Below are positions 44,184-52,487 of a stretch of 64,000 nucleotides of DNA, in pieces. This DNA comes from Alistipes provencensis. GTDB lineage: Bacteria; Bacteroidota; Bacteroidia; Bacteroidales; Rikenellaceae. Positions within the stretch are counted from its first letter, which is position 1, and the number at the start of each line of letters is the position of its first letter. Under the pieces are notes generated by a model. That model made no database searches. It was not told where the DNA came from and worked only from the letters and a program-made list of their open reading frames with translations. The DNA lies in the NCBI RefSeq assembly GCF_900083545.1, contig NZ_LT559262.1:1402397-1466396 (forward strand). Direction: 5' to 3'. A program made the translations under genes and the position numbers.

Positions 44184-44973
44184 AGAATCGGTTGTAATTA
44201 TCGAAAAAGTCCTCCGCTTCGGGTGACTGGTATTCGAGCATCGGCTTTCCGCTTGCGCGGGCCATGTCGAGCACCTTGGGGTCGACATCCGCAGAAGCCA
44301 CCACCACACCGTCGGCATATTCCATAACGAAACGGCAGGTGTTTTCGTATGACGGGGCGTCGAGAATCGCAAGATTTTTGTCTTTGACCCCTTCGCCGGC
44401 GATCTTCGCGCCGAATCCCGAATCGAGCTCCCCGGGGAATCCGTCGCCGTAGAGCGACACCACGACCTTGACGTCGCGGAAAATCGGATCGTCGGCGAAA
44501 ACCCGCTTCAGGTAGACGGGGACCACGGCCGTGAACCACCCGTGGCAATGCACGACGGTGGGTGTCCAGCGCAGTTTCTTGACCGTTTCCAACACGCCGC
44601 GGGCGAAGAAGATGGCCCGTTCGTCGTTGTCCGGGAAGTAGTTGCCCGCGTCGTCGGCCAGTACGGCCTTGCGCGAGAAGTAGTCGTCGTTGTCGATGAA
44701 ATAAATCTGTACGCGTGCTGCCGGGATCGAGGCCACCTTGATAATCAGTTGGTGGTCGTTGTCGTCGATGATGAGGTTCATACCCGAAAGGCGGATGACT
44801 TCGTGCAGTTGGTGCCTGCGCTCGTTGATACAGCCGTAGCGGGGCATGAAGGTGCGGATTTCGTTCCCGTGTTCCTGCATTGCCTGCGTCAGTGCACGGC
44901 AAAGCCGGGAACCCTCCGTTTCGGGAAGATAGGGGGTGATTTCCTGACAGACGTACAGAATCTTGCTTGCCAT
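44167..44973 (-). CDS. Half-length glycogen/starch synthase-like protein (GT5 N-terminal domain)
   Basis: The 268-residue product resembles the N-terminal Rossmann half of GT5 starch synthases: KILYVCQEITPYLPE at the start, FMPRYGCINERRHQLHEVIR, and PTVVHCHGWFTAVVPVYLKR. The C-terminal GT-B half that binds ADP-glucose is absent, and the KxGGL donor motif is replaced by ETEGSR. Family enzymes are about 480 residues. Similar short proteins annotated as glycogen synthases occur in Bacteroidales, so this is a conserved form rather than a local truncation, but catalysis seems unlikely. It is co-transcribed with the DUF4270 lipoprotein, with a 17-bp overlap. A regulatory or binding role is an inference. 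Confidence 0.75.
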   Translation of the reverse strand: MASKILYVCQEITPYLPETEGSRLCRALTQAMQEHGNEIRTFMPRYGCINERRHQLHEVIRLSGMNLIIDDNDHQLIIKVASIPAARVQIYFIDNDDYFSRKAVLADDAGNYFPDNDERAIFFARGVLETVKKLRWTPTVVHCHGWFTAVVPVYLKRVFADDPIFRDVKVVVSLYGDGFPGELDSGFGAKIAGEGVKDKNLAILDAPSYENTCRFVMEYADGVVVASADVDPKVLDMARASGKPMLEYQSPEAEDFFDNYNRFYEAIQ

Positions 44974-44996
44974 GTTTTAAAGGGGGTTTATACTTG

Positions 44997-45027
44997 CAAA
45001 GATAGTGAAAACCGAGTGCAGAACCAA
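44997..45027 (-). promoter_or_regulatory. Promoter of the GT5-like/DUF4270 operon
   Basis: On the minus strand TTG (45027-45025), a 20-bp gap and TATCTTTG (45004-44997) match the consensus 24 bp before the ATG at 44973. Confidence 0.6.
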
Positions 45028-45063
45028 ATTTATTCGGATTCTGCCGAGGTGCATCCTATCTTC

Positions 45064-45084
45064 ACGGGGTCGCTTTTACCCCGT
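45064..45084 (-). terminator. Possible terminator after queA
   Basis: ACGGGGT and ACCCCGT (45064-45070 and 45078-45084) form a perfect 7-bp stem about 20 bp past the queA stop. There is no clean T run, so termination is only likely. Confidence 0.4.
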
Positions 45085-45102
45085 AAAGATAGTGAAAATT
45101 TT

Positions 45103-46152
45103 TTAAAGAATCAGCATTGCGTCCCCGTATGTGCCGAAACGGTACCCTTCCTCCTTGGCTATCTTGTAGGCATTCATCACGGTTTCATACCCGCCGAATG
45201 CCGCCACCATCATCAGTTGCGTGGAGTAGGGCAGGTGGAGGTTGGTCACCATGGCGTCGGCCACCGTGAACTCGTAGGGGGCGAAGATGAACTTGTTGGT
45301 CCACCCCTCCATGGGCTTGATCAGTCCGTTGGTCGAGACGGCGGTTTCGACCGTGCGCATGACCGTCGTGCCGATGGCCACGACCTTGCGTCCGGCGTTC
45401 TTGGCGCCGTTTACCGCGTCGGCGGCCTCGTCCGTAACGAAGAACTGTTCGGAGTCCATCTTGTGCTTCGAGAGGTCCTCGACGTCCACCGTGCGGAAGT
45501 TGCCCAACCCCACATGGAGCGTCACGAACGTCTTGTCGACACCCTTGATCTCCATGCGTTTCATCAGGTGCTTCGAGAAGTGCATGCCGGCCGTCGGAGC
45601 CGCCACGGCGCCCTCCTTGTCGGCGAAGATCGTCTGATAACGCTCGGCATCTTCGGGCTCGACCTTTTCGCGCACCCATTTGGGCAGGGGCGTTTCGCCC
45701 AGCGCGAAGAGCGTCTGCTTGAACTCCTCGTAGGAGCCGTCGAAGAGGAACCGCAGCGTGCGGCCGCGCGAGGTGGTGTTGTCGATCACCTCGGCCACCA
45801 GCAGGTCGTCGTCGCCGAAATAGAGCTTGTTGCCGATGCGGATTTTGCGCGCCGGGTCCACCAATACGTCCCACAGTCGCAGTTCACGGTTCAGCTCACG
45901 CAGCAGAAAGATTTCGATCTCGGCGCCGGTCTTCTCCTTGTTGCCGTAGAGACGTGCCGGGAAAACTTTCGTATCGTTGAAGACGAACAGGTCCTTTTCG
46001 TCGAAATACTCGATGATGTCTTTGAAAATGCGGTGTTCGATGGTGCCCTTGGCGCGGTTGATGACCATCAGCCGGGATTCGTCGCGGTTGTCGGCCGGGT
46101 ATTTGGCCAGCATTTCGGGTGAAAAGTCGTACCCGTATTGCGATAATTTCAT
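45103..46152 (-). CDS. queA: S-adenosylmethionine:tRNA ribosyltransferase-isomerase
   Basis: QueA transfers the ribose of SAM to preQ1 in the anticodon of tRNAs, the next-to-last chemical step of queuosine synthesis. The 349-residue product shows [35 protein letters not shown], and the highly conserved [16 protein letters not shown] and [17 protein letters not shown]. Length and motifs are standard. It is the last gene of the ftsX-DUF3098-uppP-truB-queA run conserved in Bacteroidetes, 61 bp after truB. No other queuosine gene lies in this window. Confidence 0.96.
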   Translation of the reverse strand: MKLSQYGYDFSPEMLAKYPADNRDESRLMVINRAKGTIEHRIFKDIIEYFDEKDLFVFNDTKVFPARLYGNKEKTGAEIEIFLLRELNRELRLWDVLVDPARKIRIGNKLYFGDDDLLVAEVIDNTTSRGRTLRFLFDGSYEEFKQTLFALGETPLPKWVREKVEPEDAERYQTIFADKEGAVAAPTAGMHFSKHLMKRMEIKGVDKTFVTLHVGLGNFRTVDVEDLSKHKMDSEQFFVTDEAADAVNGAKNAGRKVVAIGTTVMRTVETAVSTNGLIKPMEGWTNKFIFAPYEFTVADAMVTNLHLPYSTQLMMVAAFGGYETVMNAYKIAKEEGYRFGTYGDAMLIL

Positions 46153-46213
46153 AGATGAACGCTCTTTTTACGTTTGAAAAAATACACAGATTATTTTCTA
46201 TACGCAAAAAAGG

Positions 46214-46939
46214 CTATTTTGTTTCAATTTTTTGCAGATTTTCCAGAAAATCATCCAGTTCATACGCTTTTTCGAGCGTGAACCCGCCGCTGCGCGTGCG
46301 GCGCAGGGACGAGAGGTGGGCCCCGCTGTGGAGCGCCTGCCCGATTTCGTGGGCCAGCGAACGGATGTAGGTGCCCTTGCTGCAACGCACTCGGATGCGC
46401 ACCCGCGGGAGGTCGTACTCCACGATCTCCATTTCATAAATGGTAATCAGCGCCTGACGCACGGCTACCTCCTCGCCGGCCCGGGCCAGTTCGTAGGCGC
46501 GTGTGCCCTCGATCTTCTTGGCCGAGTAGACGGGCGGGGTTTGCAGCCGCTCGCCGGTGAGCGAGGCGAGCGCCTCCTCGACCGCTTCGCGCGTGATGTG
46601 TTCGTAGGGGAATGTCTGATCGATCTCGTGTTCGAGGTCGTAGCTCGGGGTTGTGGCGCCCAGCATCACGTCGGCCACATACTCCTTCTCCTCGGCCTGC
46701 AGGGCGTCCACCAGCTTCGTGGCGCGGCCGATGCAGACCAGCAGGATGCCCGACGCCAGCGGGTCGAGCGTCCCGGCGTGTCCGACCTTGATCCTGCGGT
46801 AGCCGAGTTTGCGCAGGGCGAATTTGACCTTGCGGACCACGTCGGTCGAGGTCCAGCGGAGGGGCTTGTCCAGAACGGCGATGTAGCCGTCTTCGAAGTT
46901 GATGCCGCGCAGGTCGAGCGGTTCTCGGGTCATGGGCAT
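46214..46939 (-). CDS. truB: tRNA pseudouridine(55) synthase
   Basis: TruB makes pseudouridine 55 in the T loop of tRNAs. The 241-residue product shows the motif KVGHAGTLDPLASGILLVCIG with the catalytic Asp, YVADVMLGATTPSYDLEHEI, and RVRCSKGTYIRSLAHEIG. The frame is open much further upstream, but that part lies within uppP in another frame. I choose the ATG at 46939, five bases after the uppP stop; the ATG at 46933 is nearly as good. There is no C-terminal PUA domain, typical of Bacteroidetes TruB. Confidence 0.94.
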   Translation of the reverse strand: MPMTREPLDLRGINFEDGYIAVLDKPLRWTSTDVVRKVKFALRKLGYRRIKVGHAGTLDPLASGILLVCIGRATKLVDALQAEEKEYVADVMLGATTPSYDLEHEIDQTFPYEHITREAVEEALASLTGERLQTPPVYSAKKIEGTRAYELARAGEEVAVRQALITIYEMEIVEYDLPRVRIRVRCSKGTYIRSLAHEIGQALHSGAHLSSLRRTRSGGFTLEKAYELDDFLENLQKIETK

Positions 46940-46944
46940 GGGGG

Positions 46945-47730
46945 TCAGAGGATGGAGAAGATGATCGAAACGAGTCCCGCGAGACAGCAGTAGAGGGCGA
47001 ACCAGATCAGCTTGCCGCGCTTGACCACCTCGATCATGAACTTGCAGGCCAGCGTTCCCGAGATGAATGCCGCGAGGAATCCGCCGACGAGGGCGCCTGC
47101 CGGGATGTCCATGGCTGCGACCTCGCCCGAGCAGATGTCTAACAGCATCTTGCCCAGAATGACCGGGATGACCATGATGAACGAGAAGTTGGCGACCTCC
47201 TCCTTGCTCTTGCCGAGCAGCAACCCCGTGGCGATGGTCGAGCCCGACCGCGAGAGGCCCGGGAGCGTGGCCGCGGCCTGCGCGAGGCCGATGACGAACG
47301 CATTGCCGAAGGTGATCCCCTTCTTCGCGCGCGGTTTGGCGAAGTAGGCGAAGGTCAGCAGTTGCGCCGTGAGCATCAGCATGGCTCCGACGAAGGTCAA
47401 CGATGCGAAGAACGCTTCGATTTGCTTGGCGAAGAGCACGCCGACGATGCCGGCCGGGATCATCGAGACGACGATCTTGAGGATGTAGGCCTGCTGTTCG
47501 TTGAAATGCCGCGAGAAGAGCCCCTGTAACAATTTCAGCAGTTCGCGCCACAGCACGACGACGGTGCTCAGCACCGTGGCGGCGTGGAGCATGACGTCGA
47601 AGGTGATGTTGTTTTCGAGCTCCACGCCCAGCACTTCCTTGGCGATCTGGAGGTGTCCGCTGCTCGATACGGGAAGAAATTCGGTGATGCCCTGCACGAT
47701 GCCGAGCAGGATAGCTTGCAGTGTGTCCAT
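46945..47730 (-). CDS. uppP: Undecaprenyl-diphosphate phosphatase
   Basis: UppP recycles the lipid carrier of cell-wall synthesis by removing a phosphate from undecaprenyl diphosphate; overproduction gives bacitracin resistance. The 261-residue membrane protein has the E-rich motif QGITEFLPVSSSGHLQIAKE at residues about 14-33 and the second signature LPGLSRSGSTIATGLLLG, both required for catalysis, and about eight hydrophobic helices. It sits between DUF3098 (7 bp) and truB (5 bp) in a Bacteroidetes-conserved operon. Confidence 0.95.
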   Translation of the reverse strand: MDTLQAILLGIVQGITEFLPVSSSGHLQIAKEVLGVELENNITFDVMLHAATVLSTVVVLWRELLKLLQGLFSRHFNEQQAYILKIVVSMIPAGIVGVLFAKQIEAFFASLTFVGAMLMLTAQLLTFAYFAKPRAKKGITFGNAFVIGLAQAAATLPGLSRSGSTIATGLLLGKSKEEVANFSFIMVIPVILGKMLLDICSGEVAAMDIPAGALVGGFLAAFISGTLACKFMIEVVKRGKLIWFALYCCLAGLVSIIFSIL

Positions 47731-47737
47731 GTCAGTA

Positions 47738-47995
47738 TCAGTACCGCTTCATGATGGCATATATCTCGATGACGAATCCGCCGATCACCAGAATCGGGGC
47801 CAGCGTGATGCGCCGCCACGAGAACATCGCATAGTTGAATTCATCGGGCGAATCGCTGCCGCCGCCGGCCATCAGGATGAAGCCCACGAGGATGACGGCG
47901 AATCCGATCGCCAGCAGGACGTAGTTGCGCCGGGTGAGCGGCATGCGCGTATCCTCCTGCGCGGGGTCCTGCGTTTTTTTCTGCTCCTTTTTCAT
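47738..47995 (-). CDS. DUF3098 small membrane protein
   Basis: An 85-residue protein with a charged N-terminal tail and two predicted transmembrane helices (about 27-44 and 63-80), with the conserved middle MAGGGSDSPDEFNYAMFSWRR of the DUF3098 family. The function is unknown, but its fixed place between ftsX and uppP in Bacteroidetes suggests a link to cell division or envelope synthesis. Its ATG directly abuts the ftsX stop. Confidence 0.85.
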   Translation of the reverse strand: MKKEQKKTQDPAQEDTRMPLTRRNYVLLAIGFAVILVGFILMAGGGSDSPDEFNYAMFSWRRITLAPILVIGGFVIEIYAIMKRY

Positions 47996-48877
47996 TTAAT
48001 ATAGGTATATCTTGTTCGACTTCATGTTGACGAATTTGTTGAGGGCCGCGAAGGTGAAGAGCCCCGATATGACGATGCCGCCGACAACCATCGAGCCGAG
48101 GATGATGGCGATCTTGCCCGCTTCGGCAATGGTCATCAGCTCGGGTATGGCCTCGTTGAGCCCGTAGACCGCGAGGACGAACAGCGCCGAGGCAGCCACG
48201 CCGGCCAGTATTCCCTGCGTGACGCTGCTCCCGAGGAAGGGCTTCATGATGAACCACTTGGTGGCTCCGACCAGCTTCATCGTGTTGATGAGGTAACGCT
48301 TCGAGAAGATCGCCAGCCGGATGGTGTTGCTCAGCAGGATCAGCGAGATGACCAGCAGCGCCCCGCCGAACAGCAGCAGCACGAGGCGAATCTTGTTCAC
48401 CGTGGCGTGCAGCCGTTCGGCCATCAGCGCGGGGTACGACACCCGGTCGACCCCCTCGATGCGCCCGACGGCGGCGATGAACGAGTCCAACAGCTCCTTG
48501 TCGGCCGAAGCGGAGGTCAGCGTGAGTTCGAACGAATCCAGCAGGGGATTCTCCTGCAGAATCTCCTCGAACGAACTGCCGAACATTTTGCGGAACTCCT
48601 GATCGTCGATCTTCTCCTCCTTGGGCGAGTAGGCGATCGTCGCGACCATCTCCTCGGCCGTCAGCCGTTTGTTGATGGCCTCCCGCTGTGACTCCGAAAG
48701 GCCGTTTTTCAGCTCCACGGTGACGGCGATGCTCTCCTGCAGCGTGTCGGCGACTTTCAGCGCCGCGACCATCAGGTAGCCCACCGATCCCAGCAGGAAC
48801 AGCACGAGCGTGATGCTCACCGTCGATACGATGTAGGAGTTGCGGACCTTTCGTTTCAACCGCTTGTCATCTTTCAT
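47996..48877 (-). CDS. ftsX: Cell division ABC-transporter permease FtsX
   Basis: FtsX with FtsE couples divisome ATPase activity to activation of peptidoglycan hydrolases in the periplasm. The 293-residue product shows one N-terminal helix (about 15-38), a periplasmic domain (about 40-165, VTVELKNGLSESQREAIN and IAYSPKEEKIDDQEF), then three helices with the conserved FtsX permease fold (SNTIRLAIFSKRYLINTMKLVGATKWFIMKPF). No ftsE lies beside it; in Bacteroidetes it is often elsewhere. It begins the ftsX-queA run, 5 bp after the YfhO gene. Confidence 0.93.
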   Translation of the reverse strand: MKDDKRLKRKVRNSYIVSTVSITLVLFLLGSVGYLMVAALKVADTLQESIAVTVELKNGLSESQREAINKRLTAEEMVATIAYSPKEEKIDDQEFRKMFGSSFEEILQENPLLDSFELTLTSASADKELLDSFIAAVGRIEGVDRVSYPALMAERLHATVNKIRLVLLLFGGALLVISLILLSNTIRLAIFSKRYLINTMKLVGATKWFIMKPFLGSSVTQGILAGVAASALFVLAVYGLNEAIPELMTIAEAGKIAIILGSMVVGGIVISGLFTFAALNKFVNMKSNKIYLY

Positions 48878-48881
48878 AACC

Positions 48882-51374
48882 TTACGCTTTTTTCTTCCTG
48901 AAACAATAGACCAGCGCCGCGACGGCCCCCAGCAGGATCACGAGCGATGCCGCGAGCGTCACCCCTTCGACCGCCGTCCATCCCGGTGCGCGGAACCGCC
49001 ATTCGACGGTGTGTTTCCCGGCGGGGAGTTTCATCGCCCGCAGAACGTAGTCGGCCCGGAAGCAGGGCATCTCCTCGCCGTCGACATAGGCCGTCCAGCC
49101 GTGGTCGTAGAAGATCTCCGAGAAGACCGCCACGGCCTCTTCGGGCGTCGTGTATTCGTAGCGGAGGTAGTTCGGGCGGTATTCCGTGAGCGCTATCGAG
49201 CGCACGAGCGCCGTGTCGGCCCCGGTGCTTCCGGCCTGCCACTCCTCGGCGAAAGCCTTGTCCCGGGGATTGACCACCGCCGCCGTCTTCAGATCGGTCG
49301 TGCCCAGCAGGTCGATCTCCTGCTGCGGGGTTTCACCCGCGACGAGGCGGTCGACGAACCACGCCGCACCGTTGGCCGTCGTCCGCAGACGCGGCTCGGG
49401 CTGGTTGTTCTGCCCCGGAACGATCAGATAGCGGGTGTTGAGCATGTCCAGCACTCCGTCGTCGATGCCCGACAGATAGCGGTCGATCAGGTCCTGATAA
49501 CGGGCCAGCTTGGCGCCGTGATACCCGCCCACCGAACGGTGGAAATAGGAGGTCGTAGCGTCGTTGAACGGGCTGACCGTAAGGTTCAGCACCCGGTAGC
49601 CCAACTCCTTGTCCTGCATGATCGCCTTGTCGGCCGCCGAGGCCGTCACCTGTCGGCGGCGCGCCGATTCGAATTTGTCGTGCGCGAGGAACCGCAGGTC
49701 CACCGGTACGAGGTCCAGCAGCATCACACCCGCCAACAACCCCGTCAACACATATTTGTTGATTCTGCGCAGGGCGAACAGCGCCACGCCGCCCGCTGCC
49801 AGCAGGATCATCACGAGCGAACGCCACGCATCGGCCTGCATCATCGCCGCGCGGTCGGCGGCCATCGCGTCGGCCGTCGCTTCGGCCCACTCGACATCCA
49901 TGCCGCGGTCGATATACGACTGCATGTTGTTGGCTTCGAAGATGCGGTGGAATGTGTCGGTCATCTCCACGACGCTTTTCTCGCGCCCGAAGTCGAAGAA
50001 AGCCCCTCCGGCCACGGCCAGCAGCAGGCACAGCCCGCCCGTGACGCCCGCCGCCCATGCCAGCGCGCGCATCAGCCGCTCACGCGGAATCTCCTCTTTC
50101 CAGAGCCGCATCAGGGCCAGTGCCCCCAGCAGCGGCACGGCCCACTGCACGATGACGAGCGTCATCGAGACCGTGCGGAACTTGTTGTAACCGGGCAGGT
50201 ATTTGAACGCGAATTCGGTGAATCCCATCAGGTTGCGGCCCCAGGCCAGCAGGATCATCACGACGCATGCGGCGATGATCCACCATTTGTTGCGTCCCCG
50301 GGCCAGTGCGATGCCCAGCGCCGCGAGGAACACCGCCGCGGCCCCGAGGTACGTCGGGCCGCCCGTGTAGGGCTGCGTGCCCCAGTAGGCGGGCAGTTGC
50401 TGCGCCGCGCCGCGCAGTCCGTAATCGTTCAGCACGGCGGCCGTCTCTCCGTCCGCCGGGAATGTCGTGGCCGACTCGCGGCCCATGAAGTCGGGGATCA
50501 GCAGGTTGAAGGTCTCGGCCTTGCCGTAGCTCCACGCTGTGGCGTAGTCGAGCGCGAGGCCGCTTTGCGAGGTTTCGGCCGTCGCGGTGAGCTCCGAGCC
50601 GCCGCGGATGGTCTCTTTCGAATGTTTGGCCGTGTACCACAGGGGCGAGAAGTTCGACCCTACGGCCAATATGCCCGCCGCGGCCAGCGCCGCCGTGCGC
50701 AGGGAAAAATTGCGCAGGCGTCCCTCCTTGAAGGAGACGATGCCTTCGCTGATCCAGAAGGCGGCCATTGCCACGAGGAAATAGTAGGTGATCTGCGGAT
50801 GGTTGGCGCCGATTTCGAGCGACGCCGTGAGCGCCGTGAGCGCCGCGCCGCACCAGATGCTGCCCCTCAGCGTCATCCACGCGCCTCCCATCATCAGCGG
50901 GGCGTAAACCAGCGCCCACATCTTCGTGACGTGCCCCGCACCGATAATCAGCAGGAAGTAGGTCGACAGCCCGTAGGCCAGCGCCGCGACGATTCCCACC
51001 CAAGGATTGACGCCGAAGATCATCAGCATCAGCCACATCGAGACCATCGAGAAGAAGAGGAACGCCGCCGGGGTGTCCATGATCTTCACGACTTGTCCGA
51101 CGGTGCGCTTCACGAGCTGGGCCGGGTAGGCGACGTTTATCAGGTAAGCCGGCATCCCGCCGAACATGCCGCCCGTCCACTGGGGGTCTTCGCCCGTCGC
51201 GGCGCGCATGTCGGTGATGTCCTTGGCCATGCCTTCGTACTGGATGACGTCGTGCTGGGGAAGCACCTCGCCGCGGAACTGCGGGGCGAAGTAGAGTGCA
51301 CTCACCACGAAGAAGAGCACGAGGGCCGTTGCCGCGGGCAGCAGTTTTGTGCGTATAGCGTTCGAAAATTCCAT
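48882..51374 (-). CDS. YfhO-family polytopic membrane protein
   Basis: The 830-residue protein has about 13 hydrophobic helices with a large extracytoplasmic part near the C-terminus (about 540-800) and a last helix followed by a basic tail. VALVLFFVVSALYFAPQF-like first helix and HDVIQYEGMAKDI, then TGGMFGGMPAYL, match YfhO proteins. In Gram-positives YfhO is involved in glycosylating teichoic acid; in Bacteroidetes the role is unknown, possibly lipid-linked sugar transfer. The ending VEWRFRAPGWTAVEGVTLAA is typical of the family. A divergent promoter precedes it. Confidence 0.87.
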   Translation of the reverse strand: MEFSNAIRTKLLPAATALVLFFVVSALYFAPQFRGEVLPQHDVIQYEGMAKDITDMRAATGEDPQWTGGMFGGMPAYLINVAYPAQLVKRTVGQVVKIMDTPAAFLFFSMVSMWLMLMIFGVNPWVGIVAALAYGLSTYFLLIIGAGHVTKMWALVYAPLMMGGAWMTLRGSIWCGAALTALTASLEIGANHPQITYYFLVAMAAFWISEGIVSFKEGRLRNFSLRTAALAAAGILAVGSNFSPLWYTAKHSKETIRGGSELTATAETSQSGLALDYATAWSYGKAETFNLLIPDFMGRESATTFPADGETAAVLNDYGLRGAAQQLPAYWGTQPYTGGPTYLGAAAVFLAALGIALARGRNKWWIIAACVVMILLAWGRNLMGFTEFAFKYLPGYNKFRTVSMTLVIVQWAVPLLGALALMRLWKEEIPRERLMRALAWAAGVTGGLCLLLAVAGGAFFDFGREKSVVEMTDTFHRIFEANNMQSYIDRGMDVEWAEATADAMAADRAAMMQADAWRSLVMILLAAGGVALFALRRINKYVLTGLLAGVMLLDLVPVDLRFLAHDKFESARRRQVTASAADKAIMQDKELGYRVLNLTVSPFNDATTSYFHRSVGGYHGAKLARYQDLIDRYLSGIDDGVLDMLNTRYLIVPGQNNQPEPRLRTTANGAAWFVDRLVAGETPQQEIDLLGTTDLKTAAVVNPRDKAFAEEWQAGSTGADTALVRSIALTEYRPNYLRYEYTTPEEAVAVFSEIFYDHGWTAYVDGEEMPCFRADYVLRAMKLPAGKHTVEWRFRAPGWTAVEGVTLAASLVILLGAVAALVYCFRKKKA

Positions 51375-51397
51375 TTTACCGAGTCTTAACCAGTTGT

Positions 51398-51405
51398 CAA
51401 AGGTA
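51398..51405 (-). promoter_or_regulatory. -7 element of the YfhO gene
   Basis: On the minus strand TACCTTTG (51405-51398) matches TAnnTTTG 23 bp before the ATG at 51374. A TTG at the expected distance is not evident. Confidence 0.4.
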
Positions 51406-51448
51406 CGAAAAAATAGTTACTTCCCGAGTCGTGATTGCGAAAAATCAC

Positions 51449-51456
51449 TATCTTTG
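51449..51456 (+). promoter_or_regulatory. -7 element immediately before the polyprenyl synthetase start codon
   Basis: TATCTTTG ends only five bases before the ATG at 51462, so transcription would begin at or near the start codon and the message would be leaderless. No well-placed TTG is seen, so the element is tentative. Confidence 0.4.
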
Positions 51457-51461
51457 TCCCT

Positions 51462-52451
51462 ATGATTACACTCGATGACATTCATAAACCCGTGACTGCT
51501 GAACTGGAGGCCTTCGACGATTTTGTCGACCGCCAGTTCACAGCCGAGGGGGAGTTGCTTTCCGATATGCTGCGTTATGCCCTTTCCACGCGCGGGAAAG
51601 GGATCCGTCCCATGCTGGTGATGCTCTCGGCGGCGATGAACGCCCCGGTCAAAGGCGCCGCGATGGGACGTCGGGCCTGTCTGGCCGCCATGCTGGTCGA
51701 AATGATCCATGTGGCGTCGCTGATCCACGACGATGTGATCGACGAATCCGACATGCGCCGCGGGCAGCCTTCGGCCAACGCCCGCTGGCAGTCGCACAAG
51801 GCCGTGATTCTGGGCGACTACATCCTTGCCAAGAACATGAACATCGGCCTGCAGAGCGGGCAGTTCGATCTGGTGACCCACGTCTGCGGCTCGATGGCCG
51901 CGCTGTGCGAGGGCGAGGTCCTGCAGGACGAATGTGCCAAGAACCGCACGATGACCCGTCAGGCCTACCTCGACATTATATATAAGAAGACCGCCAGCCT
52001 GCTGGGCGTCAGCGCCTCGGCCGGAGCGCTGGCCGTAGGGGCCACGCGCGACAAGGTCGCCACGATGCGCCGCTTCGGCGAGGCCGTGGGCATGGCTTTC
52101 CAGATACAGGACGACATCCTCGACTACACCCCCTCCGCACATACGGGCAAACCCGCCAACAACGACCTGCGCGAGGGGAAGATCACCCTGCCGCTGCTCT
52201 CGGTCCTCGACCGGGCTTCGGAGGAGCGCCGCGCCGACCTGCTGGCCCGGCTGGCGCGCTGCTACGAGGACGACGAGGCGGTCGAATACCTGCGTTCGGC
52301 TGTCGAGAACGAAGGCGGCCTGACCTTCGCCGCCGAGGTGATGCAGAGCTACGTCACGCGGGCCGTGGAGATGCTCGCCGACTACGAAGATTCCGAATAC
52401 CGCTCGGCGCTAATCAACCTCTGCGCCTATATCGCCGAGCGGGACCGCTGA
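51462..52451 (+). CDS. Polyprenyl synthetase (trans-isoprenyl diphosphate synthase)
   Basis: The enzyme extends allylic diphosphates with isopentenyl diphosphate, probably to make the octaprenyl or longer side chain of menaquinone. The 329-residue product has both aspartate-rich motifs: LIHDDVIDESDMRRGQPSAN (first, DDxxD) and FQIQDDILDYTPS (second), and the basic GKGIRPMLVMLSAAM segment. I begin at ATG 51462; an upstream TTG at 51435 would place the promoter-like element inside the gene. Chain length cannot be predicted with confidence. Confidence 0.93.
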   Translation: MITLDDIHKPVTAELEAFDDFVDRQFTAEGELLSDMLRYALSTRGKGIRPMLVMLSAAMNAPVKGAAMGRRACLAAMLVEMIHVASLIHDDVIDESDMRRGQPSANARWQSHKAVILGDYILAKNMNIGLQSGQFDLVTHVCGSMAALCEGEVLQDECAKNRTMTRQAYLDIIYKKTASLLGVSASAGALAVGATRDKVATMRRFGEAVGMAFQIQDDILDYTPSAHTGKPANNDLREGKITLPLLSVLDRASEERRADLLARLARCYEDDEAVEYLRSAVENEGGLTFAAEVMQSYVTRAVEMLADYEDSEYRSALINLCAYIAERDR

Positions 52452-52487
52452 TATTAACCCGAAACTTATTAACCTAAATTGATAAAA

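Noticed and set aside
45018..45103. Two copies of AAAGATAGTGAAAA around the GT5-like promoter and queA end as a regulatory repeat
   Set aside because: One copy is the promoter element itself; the other lies after the queA stop without a TTG partner, so similarity is probably chance.
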